Source: Arthrobacter pigmenti
GTDB lineage: Bacteria; Actinomycetota; Actinomycetes; Actinomycetales; Micrococcaceae
Length of the DNA: 64,000 nt
Direction: 5' to 3'
NCBI RefSeq assembly: GCF_011927905.1
Contig: NZ_JAATJL010000001.1
Coordinates: 3,720,001-3,784,000, forward strand
Positions 53,618-62,265 of the stretch are shown here, in pieces. The translations under genes and the position numbers were made by a program. Each line of letters opens with the position of its first letter. The stretch's first letter is position 1. The notes under the pieces are model-generated. The model saw nothing but the letters and a program-made list of their open reading frames with translations. It did no database searches and had not been told where the DNA came from.

Positions 53618-54513
53618 GCCGTACGCGGAATTCCCTTGCCGACTACACCGGGGCGGCCGCGAAGTCCTCGGCCGTTGTCCTGCGCTCCTACTCAACCTCC
53701 TTCGGGTTGGCCTCGCGCCTGTTCGAGCGCGAAGTCCGCGTGCAGGTCGAGACTGTGTACGCGCTGGTCCGGATAGCGGATGAAATTGTCGACGGCGTTG
53801 CCTCCGCAGCCGGGCTCAGCGAGGACGAAACCCGCAACCGGCTGGATGAGCTTGAACGGGAGACTGAACGCGCCATGGCCTCCGGTTACAGCGCCAACCT
53901 CGTGGTGCACGCATTCGCCGACACGGCACGGCGCACGGGGATCGGGGTTGACCTCACGCGCCCGTTCTTCGCTTCCATGCGCGCCGACCTGGACCAGGTG
54001 GAGCACACTCCGGAATCTTTCGCGGAGTACGTCTACGGTTCAGCGGAGGTTGTCGGGCTGATGTGCCTGAAGTGCTTCCTGTACGGCACCGGTGTGGGCG
54101 CTGAGGAGGAGCGCCGGCTCGAAGGCGGCGCCCGACACCTCGGCGCAGCGTTCCAGAAGATCAACTTCCTCAGGGACCTCGCCGAAGATTTCACGTCCTT
54201 GGGGCGCAGCTACTTCCCGGACGTCTCGCCGCTGAACTTCAGTGAGGAGCACAAGGTGCGGCTGCTGGAGGACATCGAGCGGGATCTCGATGAGTCTCGG
54301 CGTGTGTTGAGCGGCCTCCCGCCGTCCAGCCGACGCGCCGTAGCCCTTGCCCAGGAGCTCTTCGCCGAACTGGCAGAACGGATCCGCGCCACACCGGCGA
54401 CAAGCCTCATGTCCAGCCGCCTCAGCGTGCCGAACACGATGAAACTCCGGATTGCGCTCGCCGTTCTCGCGGGGAAACGCGGTATGTCCGCGCGGGACGG
54501 TGTTCGGCCGTGA
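53614..54513 (+). CDS. crtB: Phytoene synthase
   Basis: A 299-residue squalene/phytoene synthase with the substrate-Mg2+ motif DEIVD (Asp56-Asp60) and a second NFLRDLAEDF. It joins two GGPP to phytoene. ATG 53614 overlaps the crtE stop as ATGA. Confidence 0.95.
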   Translation: MSRTRNSLADYTGAAAKSSAVVLRSYSTSFGLASRLFEREVRVQVETVYALVRIADEIVDGVASAAGLSEDETRNRLDELERETERAMASGYSANLVVHAFADTARRTGIGVDLTRPFFASMRADLDQVEHTPESFAEYVYGSAEVVGLMCLKCFLYGTGVGAEEERRLEGGARHLGAAFQKINFLRDLAEDFTSLGRSYFPDVSPLNFSEEHKVRLLEDIERDLDESRRVLSGLPPSSRRAVALAQELFAELAERIRATPATSLMSSRLSVPNTMKLRIALAVLAGKRGMSARDGVRP

Positions 54514-54544
54514 ACGTACGGACCATGACGGAAGCGTGCGCGCA

Positions 54545-56146
54545 GTGAAGGGCCGAGTGTCCCGGGGGCGCGACGTCGTCGTTATTGGTGGAGGCATCAG
54601 CGGCCTGGCCACCTCGGCACTGCTCGCGGCTGTTGGTTACACAGTGACGCTCCTCGAGAAGCAGGCCGAGGTAGGCGGCCGCGCGGGATCGTGGAGCGAG
54701 GCCGGTTTCCGGTTCGACGCCGGACCCTCCTGGTACCTGATGCCCGAGGTGATCGACCACTACTTTGCGCTGCTCGGGACGTCCGCGGATGAACAGCTGG
54801 ACCTTGTGAAGCTGGACCCCGGGTACCGCGTCCTGTCCGAGGGGTTCGAGGAGCCTGTGGACGTTCCGGCGCAGCGGCGTCAGGTGGTGGAACTTTTCGA
54901 GCGGCTCGAATCCGGTGCGGGAGCCCGGCTTGAGCGGTATCTCGACTCGGCCGCCGAGACGTACACGATGGCCACGCGCCGCTTCCTTTACTCCACGTTC
55001 GAATCCTTCGGCCCGCTGCTCACGCCGGATGTGCTCGCCCGGGTGCCACGCCTTATCCGGCTGCTGCTGGAACCGCTGCACAGCTATGCCAGGCGGCATG
55101 TGAGCGATCCGCGGTTGCAGCAGATCCTCGAGTATCCCGCGGTGTTCCTAGGCACGTCTCCGTTCGCCGCGCCGAGCATGTACCACCTCATGAGCCACCT
55201 GGACCTCGACGACGGCGTGCTCTACCCACAGGGCGGCTTCACAGAGTTGGTCGGTGCCATCGAGCGGTTGGCGGTCGAGGCCGGCGTCACCATCCGCACC
55301 GACGCGGAGGTGCTCGGGATCGAGACCACCCGGGCGGCGTCGAAACGGCGCCCGGCAGCGGTGCGCGGTGTCCGCTACCGCGACCGGAACGGCAGGGAAG
55401 TGAGCCTGGCGGCCGACGTCGTCGTTTCTGCCGCGGACCTGCACCACACCGAAACCCGGCTTTTGCCGCGCGAGCTACAAACTTTCCCCAAACGGTACTG
55501 GGCGCACAGCACTGCCGGGCCCAGCGCACTGCTGCTCTACCTGGGCGTCCGCGGTGAACTGCCGCAGCTGCGCCACCACACACTACTCTTCACGAAGGAC
55601 TGGGAAGAGAATTTCCGGGCAATCTTCGGAAGGACCACGTTCATCCCCACTCCCGCGTCGATGTACGTGTGCAAGCCGAGCGCTACCGACCCGGGCGTTG
55701 CGCCCGAGGGCCACGAGAACGTGTTCGTCCTGGTTCCCATCCCGGCGGATCCGAGCCTGGGCGGCAGCGGCGGCGAGCGGATCGAGCGGGTGGCCAACGC
55801 CGTGATCGGACAGCTCAGTGAATGGGCCGGAATTCCCGATTTGGCCGAGCGGATCGTGCTGCGGAGGAGCTACGGTCCGGCGGATTTCGAACGCGATTAC
55901 CACTCCTGGAAGGGCACGTCGCTGGGGCCGGCGCACACCCTGCGGCAGAGCGCATTCTTCCGCGCCGGCAACGCCAGCAAGAAAGTGCAGGGCCTGTACT
56001 ACGCGGGTGGGTCGACTATCCCGGGAATCGGCATTCCCATGTGCCTGATCAGTGCGGAGCTCGTGTTGAAGCGCCTGCGCAGGGACACCAGCACCGGCCC
56101 ATTGACCGAACCGGTCCGCCCTGTCGTTGTGCGGGACGGCGCCTGA
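54545..56146 (+). CDS. crtI: Phytoene desaturase (lycopene-forming)
   Basis: About 533 residues with the FAD-binding VVVIGGGISGLATSALLA at the start and the C-terminal carotenoid-desaturase signature (YYAGGSTIPGIGIPMCLISA). It introduces four double bases of desaturation steps in turn, converting phytoene to lycopene. GTG 54545 is chosen for the GGAAG about 9 nt upstream; GTG 54536 and GTG 54557 also fit. Overlaps the next start by one base (TGATG). Confidence 0.93.
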   Translation: MKGRVSRGRDVVVIGGGISGLATSALLAAVGYTVTLLEKQAEVGGRAGSWSEAGFRFDAGPSWYLMPEVIDHYFALLGTSADEQLDLVKLDPGYRVLSEGFEEPVDVPAQRRQVVELFERLESGAGARLERYLDSAAETYTMATRRFLYSTFESFGPLLTPDVLARVPRLIRLLLEPLHSYARRHVSDPRLQQILEYPAVFLGTSPFAAPSMYHLMSHLDLDDGVLYPQGGFTELVGAIERLAVEAGVTIRTDAEVLGIETTRAASKRRPAAVRGVRYRDRNGREVSLAADVVVSAADLHHTETRLLPRELQTFPKRYWAHSTAGPSALLLYLGVRGELPQLRHHTLLFTKDWEENFRAIFGRTTFIPTPASMYVCKPSATDPGVAPEGHENVFVLVPIPADPSLGGSGGERIERVANAVIGQLSEWAGIPDLAERIVLRRSYGPADFERDYHSWKGTSLGPAHTLRQSAFFRAGNASKKVQGLYYAGGSTIPGIGIPMCLISAELVLKRLRRDTSTGPLTEPVRPVVVRDGA

Positions 56147-56490
56147 TGGGAGCCGCCTACCTGCTGTTCCTTCTGGTCTCGCTGGGGTGCATGGTGCTGC
56201 TGGACCAGCGCCTGCGATTGTTCTTCTGGCACGACGCCGGGAGGGCGGCTCTGGTCCTGGCGGTGGGGATCCTGTTCTTCCTCGGGTGGGATCTGGCCGG
56301 GATCGGCCTCGGCATCTTTTACCGCGGGCAGACCGAGCTGATGCTCGGCGTAATGCTCGCGCCCGAACTGCCATTGGAGGAACTGGTCTTCCTGACCTTC
56401 CTCAGCTACCTCGTGATGAACCTTTTCCTGATGTTCCGGCGCGTGTTCGGGAAGGTTCTCAACCGCGCGCGGTTGGAGGAACGGGCATGA
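56146..56490 (+). CDS. crtYe: C50 carotenoid epsilon-cyclase subunit
   Basis: A 114-residue membrane protein with three helices and the lycopene-cyclase-domain PELPLEELVFLTFLSYLVMN. In Corynebacterium and Arthrobacter, CrtYe pairs with CrtYf to close the rings of flavuxanthin into decaprenoxanthin. Length and order fit. Confidence 0.88.
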   Translation: MGAAYLLFLLVSLGCMVLLDQRLRLFFWHDAGRAALVLAVGILFFLGWDLAGIGLGIFYRGQTELMLGVMLAPELPLEELVFLTFLSYLVMNLFLMFRRVFGKVLNRARLEERA

Positions 56491-56807
56491 CGTACTGGAC
56501 GCTGAATGCATTCTTCCTCCTGCCGGCCCTCATCGTGGCGGTGGCGGCCGTCGTCGTGCTGCGGGGGCGGGAGCGCAGGGTGGCACTGGCAGCGGCGGGT
56601 GGCGCCGCCGTCGTCGTACTGGTTCTTACCGCCGTGTTCGACAGTCTGATGATCGCTGCCGGGCTGTTCAGTTACGCGCCGGAGCTGATTTCCGGAGTTT
56701 TCGTTGGGCTCGCACCGCTTGAGGACTTCGCATATCCGGTGGCGGCGGTGCTCCTGCTGCCCTCGCTGTGGATCCTCCTGGGCGAGCGGAAGCGGAAGCG
56801 CCCGTGA
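56487..56807 (+). CDS. crtYf: C50 carotenoid epsilon-cyclase subunit
   Basis: A 106-residue three-helix protein with GVFVGLAPLEDFAYPVAAVL, the second heterodimeric cyclase subunit. ATG 56487 overlaps crtYe by 4 nt. The gene order Ye-Yf-Eb is that of decaprenoxanthin clusters; Micrococcus sarcinaxanthin clusters place the elongase first. Confidence 0.88.
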   Translation: MTYWTLNAFFLLPALIVAVAAVVVLRGRERRVALAAAGGAAVVVLVLTAVFDSLMIAAGLFSYAPELISGVFVGLAPLEDFAYPVAAVLLLPSLWILLGERKRKRP

Positions 56808-57682
56808 ACATTCTGCGCACTCTTTTCCTTTCCTCCCGGCCGCTCTCCTGGGTGAATACGGCGTTCCCGTTCGCGGCAGCGTTTCTGCTGACGGCGGGCG
56901 GCATCGACCTCGCGTGGGTGATCGGCACGTTGTACTTCCTGGTTCCGTACAACCTCGCGATGTACGGGATCAACGACGTCTTCGACTATGAATCCGACCT
57001 GCGCAATCCCCGGAAGGGCGGCGTGGAGGGCGCGGTGCTGGACCGCACCATGCACAAGGTCACGCTTCGGGCCGCGATCGCGACGAACGTGCCGTTCCTG
57101 GCGGTGCTGGTTCTGTTGGGGAGCCCGTTGTCATGGCTGGTCCTTGCGATCAGCGTGTTCGCGGTCATCGCGTACAGCGCACCGGGGTTGCGTTTCAAGG
57201 AGCGCCCGTTTCTCGATTCGGTGACGTCGAGCACGCACTTCGTCAGCCCCGCGCTGTACGGGCTGGTCCTTGCAGGCGCTGACTTCACGCCGGCTCTATG
57301 GGCATTGCTCGCGGCGTTCTTTCTGTGGGGTGTGGCCAGCCAGGCGTTCGGTGCCGTGCAGGATATCGCCGCAGACCGCGCGGGTGGAATTGCGTCGATC
57401 GCGACCGTGACCGGTGCCCGCGCGACCGTCCGGTTCGCCGTCGGCGCGTATCTGGTCAGCGGCGCCCTCCTCCTGTTCACGCCCTGGCCGGGGCCGCTGG
57501 CGTCTTTCCTCGTCCTGCCGTACGTGGTCAACATCGTCCCGTTCGCGTCGCTAGAGGACGACGACGGCGAGGTCGCCAACCGCGGCTGGAAGCGGTTCCT
57601 CTGGCTGAACTACGTCACCGGGTTCCTGGTCACGATGTTGCTGATCTGGTACGCGAACTCAATCTGGTGGTACGCGAATTAA
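56804..57682 (+). CDS. crtEb: Lycopene elongase (UbiA-type prenyltransferase)
   Basis: A 292-residue UbiA-family membrane protein with the Asp motifs NDVFDYESD and DIAADRAGG, adding two C5 units to lycopene to form flavuxanthin (C50). GTG 56804 overlaps crtYf. Last gene of the carotenoid operon. Confidence 0.92.
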   Translation: MNILRTLFLSSRPLSWVNTAFPFAAAFLLTAGGIDLAWVIGTLYFLVPYNLAMYGINDVFDYESDLRNPRKGGVEGAVLDRTMHKVTLRAAIATNVPFLAVLVLLGSPLSWLVLAISVFAVIAYSAPGLRFKERPFLDSVTSSTHFVSPALYGLVLAGADFTPALWALLAAFFLWGVASQAFGAVQDIAADRAGGIASIATVTGARATVRFAVGAYLVSGALLLFTPWPGPLASFLVLPYVVNIVPFASLEDDDGEVANRGWKRFLWLNYVTGFLVTMLLIWYANSIWWYAN

Positions 57683-57950
57683 TTACGTTCTACCCCCTTG
57701 TTAGCCAGTTGATAAGCGTGCTTACAATATACGTGCTTGGCATCTCTGGTTGTAGGAATGGTTCGCCGGGGGTGCTCCCGATGCCGGCGTTTGGATATGC
57801 CGTCGGCAGCAAACACCGGCCCATGTAGCCGTACGCGCGGACGCTGGCCCGGCATTATCGCTAGCACCCCCTGGTTGGTGGCCAACGGCCTTTGGGGTAA
57901 GGCGATTCTTCACTGGTTTCCCTCACTGATTACAGCTTGAAGGGAATGTT
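57683..57950 (+). other. Gap between carotenoid operon and alcohol-dehydrogenase operon
   Basis: 268 bp, less GC-rich in its first third. TACAAT at 57723-57728 could be a -10 element with a poor TTGTTA at 57698 (19-nt spacing). No gene or clear terminator was found. Confidence 0.4.
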
Positions 57951-58403
57951 ATGCGTGGGAAGTTAATGATTTGTGGGGGCGCAGTCGCGGCCGCCGTCGT
58001 CGGGAAACGCGTTCTAGACGCCCGGTCAAAACAGGCCTCGCACTCGGATGAACCACGGTGGAATTCGGTCACGGTCGAATTGTCGCCCGAGGAGATTGCA
58101 CCCGGTGGGAGCTACCCTCAACCGCTGGCGGATCTTGGGAACGCCGTCGATATCCGAATGATCCCGGGCCCTGGCAGCTGGGGAACCGAGCTTGGCGCAC
58201 GGCCGAAGGCTGGGGCATCACGTACTTCGGTGGGAAAACTGAAGCAGGATGTGCGCCGCGCTTTGCGCCAATCAAAGACGCTGCTGGAGGCCGGGGAGAT
58301 CCTTCGGGATGAGCCGAAGCCACACGGGAAAAGACCGTCCACACCCACCGGCAAGCTCGTGGATGCATGGGAGAAGCGTGCTCAGGGAGGTGGATACCTA
58401 TGA
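57951..58403 (+). CDS. Hypothetical membrane-anchored protein
   Basis: A 150-residue protein with an N-terminal hydrophobic stretch (KLMICGGAVAAAVVGKRVLD) and a charged, Pro-rich remainder. I do not recognise the family. ATG 57951 follows GAAGGGAATG closely. Its stop overlaps the next gene by 4 nt, so it belongs to the dehydrogenase operon. Confidence 0.6.
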   Translation: MRGKLMICGGAVAAAVVGKRVLDARSKQASHSDEPRWNSVTVELSPEEIAPGGSYPQPLADLGNAVDIRMIPGPGSWGTELGARPKAGASRTSVGKLKQDVRRALRQSKTLLEAGEILRDEPKPHGKRPSTPTGKLVDAWEKRAQGGGYL

Positions 58404-59569
58404 AAGCCCTGACATGGCGGGGAATCAATTCCCTGGAAGTGGAAACGATCGATGACCCGGCCATCCTCAACGGCCACGATGTGATCGTCAAGGTAGAGCT
58501 AACGGTCACCTGCGGGTCTGATCTGCATCTCCTCGGCGGTTATATACCCACGATGCGCGCCGGCGATGTCCTCGGTCATGAGTTCGTGGGCGAGGTTGTG
58601 GAGGTCGGCTCCTCGGTGTCCAAGCATCAGATCGGCGACCGGGTGGTGGTGTGCTCCTTCATCGCCTGCGGGAACTGTTGGTTCTGCAAGCACGAGCTGT
58701 ACTCGCTGTGCGATAACGGCAATAACAATGACGCGATCCCCGAAACCTTATGGGGGTACGCGCCCGGCGGTTGCTTCGGGTATTCCCATGCGATGGGCGG
58801 CTGGACAGGCAGCCACGCAGAGTACATTCGTGTGCCGTACGCGGATGTCGGTGCCTTCAAAGTGCCCGACGGCGTCAGCAGCCAACGCGCTTTGTTCGCC
58901 TCGGATTCCGCGCCGACGGGATGGATGGGCGCCGATCTCGGCGGCGTTCAACCCGGTGACGTTGTCGCCGTCTGGGGAGCGGGCGCCGTGGGACAGATGG
59001 CAGCGCGGGCCGCGGTTCTGCTCGGTGCAGAGCGGGTGGTGGTCATTGACCGCTATCAGTACCGGCTGGACCAGGTTCAGACGCACATCGAGGCGGACAC
59101 GCTCGATTACACGAGAACCTCCGTGCTGGCCGAGTTGAAAGAAATGACGGGCGGACGCGGGCCGGACGTCTGCATTGAGGCCGTGGGCATGGAAGCCCAC
59201 AGCACTGGCCCCGATTACCTCTACGACCAGGTCAAGCAGCAGTTGCGGTTGCAGACCGACCGCCCGACAGCGGTACGCGAGGCAATCATGGCCTGCCGCA
59301 AGGGAGGAAGCGTTTTTGTGCTCGGCGTTTTCGGTGGACTGGTGGACAAGTTCCCGCTGGGAGCGGTGATGAACAACGGGCTCACCCTCCGCTCCGCCCA
59401 GCAGCACGGGCAGCGGTACGTTCCCATGCTGCTGGAGCGAATGGCAGCCGATGAGCTGAAAACCGAGCACCTTGCCACACACATCATGCCCCTTGATGAA
59501 GGACCCAAAGGGTATGACATTTTCAAGAACAAGAAGGACAACTGCGTTCGGACCGTTTTCCGTCCGTGA
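58400..59569 (+). CDS. Zinc-dependent alcohol dehydrogenase (formaldehyde-dehydrogenase-like), first copy
   Basis: A 389-residue medium-chain dehydrogenase with catalytic-zinc ligands in VTCGSDLH and GHEFVGE, a structural zinc cluster (CGNCWFCKHELYSLC, about 91-105) and an NAD-binding GAGAVGQMAAR near residue 200. The long central region resembles the glutathione-independent formaldehyde-dehydrogenase group, also common among general aldehyde dismutases. It is followed by a paralogue after 30 nt; they may have different substrates or form a pair. Confidence 0.85.
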   Translation: MKALTWRGINSLEVETIDDPAILNGHDVIVKVELTVTCGSDLHLLGGYIPTMRAGDVLGHEFVGEVVEVGSSVSKHQIGDRVVVCSFIACGNCWFCKHELYSLCDNGNNNDAIPETLWGYAPGGCFGYSHAMGGWTGSHAEYIRVPYADVGAFKVPDGVSSQRALFASDSAPTGWMGADLGGVQPGDVVAVWGAGAVGQMAARAAVLLGAERVVVIDRYQYRLDQVQTHIEADTLDYTRTSVLAELKEMTGGRGPDVCIEAVGMEAHSTGPDYLYDQVKQQLRLQTDRPTAVREAIMACRKGGSVFVLGVFGGLVDKFPLGAVMNNGLTLRSAQQHGQRYVPMLLERMAADELKTEHLATHIMPLDEGPKGYDIFKNKKDNCVRTVFRP

Positions 59570-59599
59570 CGCACATATGAATTCGAGGAGTGAACAAGG

Positions 59600-60754
59600 A
59601 TGAAAGCGGTTGTATATAACGGTCCGAGGGACGTCAGTGTTGGTGACGTTTCGGACGCGAAGATTGAACGACCCACCGATGTGTTGGTCAAAATCACCGC
59701 AACGAATATCTGCGGATCCGACCTGCACATGTACGAGGGGCGCACGGATTTCGAGACCGGACGAAACTTCGGCCACGAGAATATGGGCCAGGTGGTCGAG
59801 GTCGGCGACGGCGTAGACAAGGTCAAAGTCGGCGAATATGTGGTGCTGCCCTTCAACATTTCCTGCGGGTTCTGCAAGAACTGCGAACGCGGTCACACCA
59901 ACTACTGCCTGACCACCCAGCCCGATGCTGCACTGGCCGGAGCCGCGTATGGATTCGCGGGAATGGGACCCTGGGCCGGCGGGCAGGCGGAAATGCTGCG
60001 GGTTCCCTACGGCGACCACAACTGCCTCCGCCTGGGGGAGGACGCCAAAGAGAAAGAGAACGATTATGTGATGCTCGCCGACATCTTCCCCACCGGCTAC
60101 CACGCCCCCGAAATGGCCGGGGTGGTACCCGGGGACACGGTGGTGATCTACGGTGCAGGCCCAGTTGGCTTGATGGCGGCATTATCCGCGACCACCAAGG
60201 GCGCCGCCAGAGTGATGGTGGTCGACCGCCATCCGGACCGGCTGCGGCTCGCCGAGCAGATCGGCGCCATACCGATTGACGATTCGAAGACCGACCCGGT
60301 GCAGTTTGTGTTGGATCAGACCATGGGTTTGGGTGCTGACCGCGGCTGTGAATGCGTGGGGTACCAGGCCCATGACCCGCAAGGTACCGAAGATCCGGCG
60401 CTGACGTTGAACCGGCTGATCGCCTCGGTGCGCTTCACCGGCGGGATCGGAGTCGTCGGTGTCTTCATGCCAGCCGATCCTGGTGGACCTAATGAGGATG
60501 CCAAGCAGGGCAAGGTTGCCATTGACTACGGCCTGCACTGGTTCAAAGGTCAGACCATTGGGTCCGGCCAGTGCCCGGTGAAGAAATACAACCGGCAGCT
60601 GCGTGACCTGATCGCCGGAGACAAGGTGAAGCCGTCCTGGATCGTCTCGCACGAGATCCCGCTGACCGAAGCGGCGGATGCCTACCGCAACTTCGATGAG
60701 CGTAATGACGGATGGACCAAAGTTGTTATCAAACCCGAGTTGGCAAACGCATGA
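59600..60754 (+). CDS. Zinc-dependent alcohol dehydrogenase (formaldehyde-dehydrogenase-like), second copy
   Basis: A 384-residue paralogue of the previous gene: NICGSDLH, GHENMGQ, structural-zinc CGFCKNCERGHTNYC, and GAGPVGLMAALSATTKGA for NAD. The length, and the inserted loop after CECVGYQAHD, suit glutathione-independent formaldehyde dehydrogenases. GAGGAG lies about 10 nt upstream of ATG 59600. Its stop overlaps the small monooxygenase-like gene by 4 nt. Confidence 0.85.
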   Translation: MKAVVYNGPRDVSVGDVSDAKIERPTDVLVKITATNICGSDLHMYEGRTDFETGRNFGHENMGQVVEVGDGVDKVKVGEYVVLPFNISCGFCKNCERGHTNYCLTTQPDAALAGAAYGFAGMGPWAGGQAEMLRVPYGDHNCLRLGEDAKEKENDYVMLADIFPTGYHAPEMAGVVPGDTVVIYGAGPVGLMAALSATTKGAARVMVVDRHPDRLRLAEQIGAIPIDDSKTDPVQFVLDQTMGLGADRGCECVGYQAHDPQGTEDPALTLNRLIASVRFTGGIGVVGVFMPADPGGPNEDAKQGKVAIDYGLHWFKGQTIGSGQCPVKKYNRQLRDLIAGDKVKPSWIVSHEIPLTEAADAYRNFDERNDGWTKVVIKPELANA

Positions 60755-61059
60755 GCGGGGTGGTCAACGCCGCGTTGTTGGTGCGGGTTCAGGCGCAGCC
60801 CGGGAAAGAGGATGAAGTCGAGCAGTTCCTGCGTGATGGTTTGGCGATCGTGAACGACGAGCCAGGGACAGTGGCGTGGTTCGCAGTCCGGTTTGGTCCC
60901 TCGAGCTTCGGGATCTTCGACGCGTTTCCTGATGACGCGGCGCGGCAGACTCACCTTGGTGGACGCCTCGGAACTGCGTTGATGGCCCGGGCAGAGGAAC
61001 TGTTCACCGAGGCGCCCACCGTCGAACCCGTGGACGTGATCGCCCACAAACTCCCCTAA
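60751..61059 (+). CDS. Antibiotic-biosynthesis-monooxygenase-fold protein
   Basis: A 102-residue protein with NAALLVRVQAQPGKEDEVEQ at the start and VAWFAVRFGPSSFGIFDAFP, matching the ABM ferredoxin-like dimeric fold. Such proteins may be small oxygenases or sensors. Overlap with the dehydrogenase suggests that it acts on the same compound or its product. Confidence 0.75.
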   Translation: MSGVVNAALLVRVQAQPGKEDEVEQFLRDGLAIVNDEPGTVAWFAVRFGPSSFGIFDAFPDDAARQTHLGGRLGTALMARAEELFTEAPTVEPVDVIAHKLP

Positions 61060-61120
61060 AAGCGGCCGTTCTCCTAGGCTCCGACGTGATGGGAGACCGC
61101 AACACCGGAAGAGGTATGTC

Positions 61121-62242
61121 ATGACTGATCAGATTCAGGAGCTTCCCGCCGAGCAGCCGCTGGGACAGTTGGAGGAGGTTGCCTACTTTCATGGGGCGAT
61201 GCTTACGGGCGTCACGGTATCGCATGAGGGCCGGATCTTTGTGAATTATCCCAAATGGGGCGACGACGTGGAGTACACCGTAGCCGAGGTCATCGACGGC
61301 GAGGCGGTTGCCTACCCTAATCAGGAGATCAACCGGAGCGATCCGGACAATCTGGCGGGTACCTTACTCTCGGTGCAAAGTGTGGTGGTGGATCCGGCGG
61401 ACCGGTTATGGATCCTGGACACCGGCAGTCCGTTGTTCCAACCGACGGCGTTTGGCGGTCCAAAGCTGGTTTGCGTCGATCTGGCAACCGACACAGTGGT
61501 CAAAACAATTCTGTTTCCCCAAGATGTTGCCTTGCCGACCAGCTATCTCAACGATGTGCGCTTCGATCTGCGGCGCGGGCAGGAGGGTATCGCGTACCTG
61601 ACGGATTCCTCGGACCAGGGACCGAACGGAATCGTGGTTGCCGATCTGGCTACCGGCGAAAGTTGGCGGCGGCTGCACGACCACCCCTCAACGAAAGCGG
61701 AAGAATTGTCTGCTTTCGTGCCGGTAGTCGAGGGGCGGCCCGTGGTGGAACGTCAAGCGGACGGCTCTGCCGGGCCCGCGATTGCGATGGGCTCCGATGG
61801 TATAGCCATCAGCAGCGACGGCGGCAGGCTGTACTACTGTCCACTGGCCAGCCGCCGACTCTACAGTGTGGCAACTGATGCGCTCGTGGACTGTTCAATC
61901 GACTCTGGTGCCGTGGCTGCCACAGTCACTGAGGAAGGAGACAAAGGCGGCGCCGGTGATGGACTCGAATCTGATGCGGCGGGCTACGTTTACGCGACGA
62001 ACTACGAGCACAACGCCGTCCTCCGTTGGGCATCCGGTTCCGACGGAGCCTGGGAGACGGTGGCACACGATCCCCGGCTGTTATGGCCCGATACGCTCTC
62101 GCTGGCCCGCGACGGCTATCTCTATGTCACCGCGAACCAGCTGCATCGGCAGTCGGACTATCAGAATGGCGAAGACCGGCGGGTTAAGCCCTACACACTG
62201 TTTCGAATACGCGTGGACGCCGAGCCGGTGCTACTGCGCTGA
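61121..62242 (+). CDS. Major-royal-jelly/yellow-family-like beta-propeller protein
   Basis: A 373-residue protein with GVTVSHEGRIFVNYPKW, then LWILDTGSPLFQP, AIAMGSDGIAISSDGGRLYY and YVYATNYEHNAVLRW, the hallmarks of bacterial MRJP/yellow proteins with a six-bladed propeller related to SMP-30. No signal peptide is seen. The role is unknown; it could bind or hydrolyse a lactone or aromatic compound. ATG 61121 has AGAGG 7 nt upstream. It follows the dehydrogenase operon after 61 nt. Confidence 0.8.
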   Translation: MTDQIQELPAEQPLGQLEEVAYFHGAMLTGVTVSHEGRIFVNYPKWGDDVEYTVAEVIDGEAVAYPNQEINRSDPDNLAGTLLSVQSVVVDPADRLWILDTGSPLFQPTAFGGPKLVCVDLATDTVVKTILFPQDVALPTSYLNDVRFDLRRGQEGIAYLTDSSDQGPNGIVVADLATGESWRRLHDHPSTKAEELSAFVPVVEGRPVVERQADGSAGPAIAMGSDGIAISSDGGRLYYCPLASRRLYSVATDALVDCSIDSGAVAATVTEEGDKGGAGDGLESDAAGYVYATNYEHNAVLRWASGSDGAWETVAHDPRLLWPDTLSLARDGYLYVTANQLHRQSDYQNGEDRRVKPYTLFRIRVDAEPVLLR

Positions 62243-62265
62243 CCGGCAAGCTCGGGTACAGCCAC

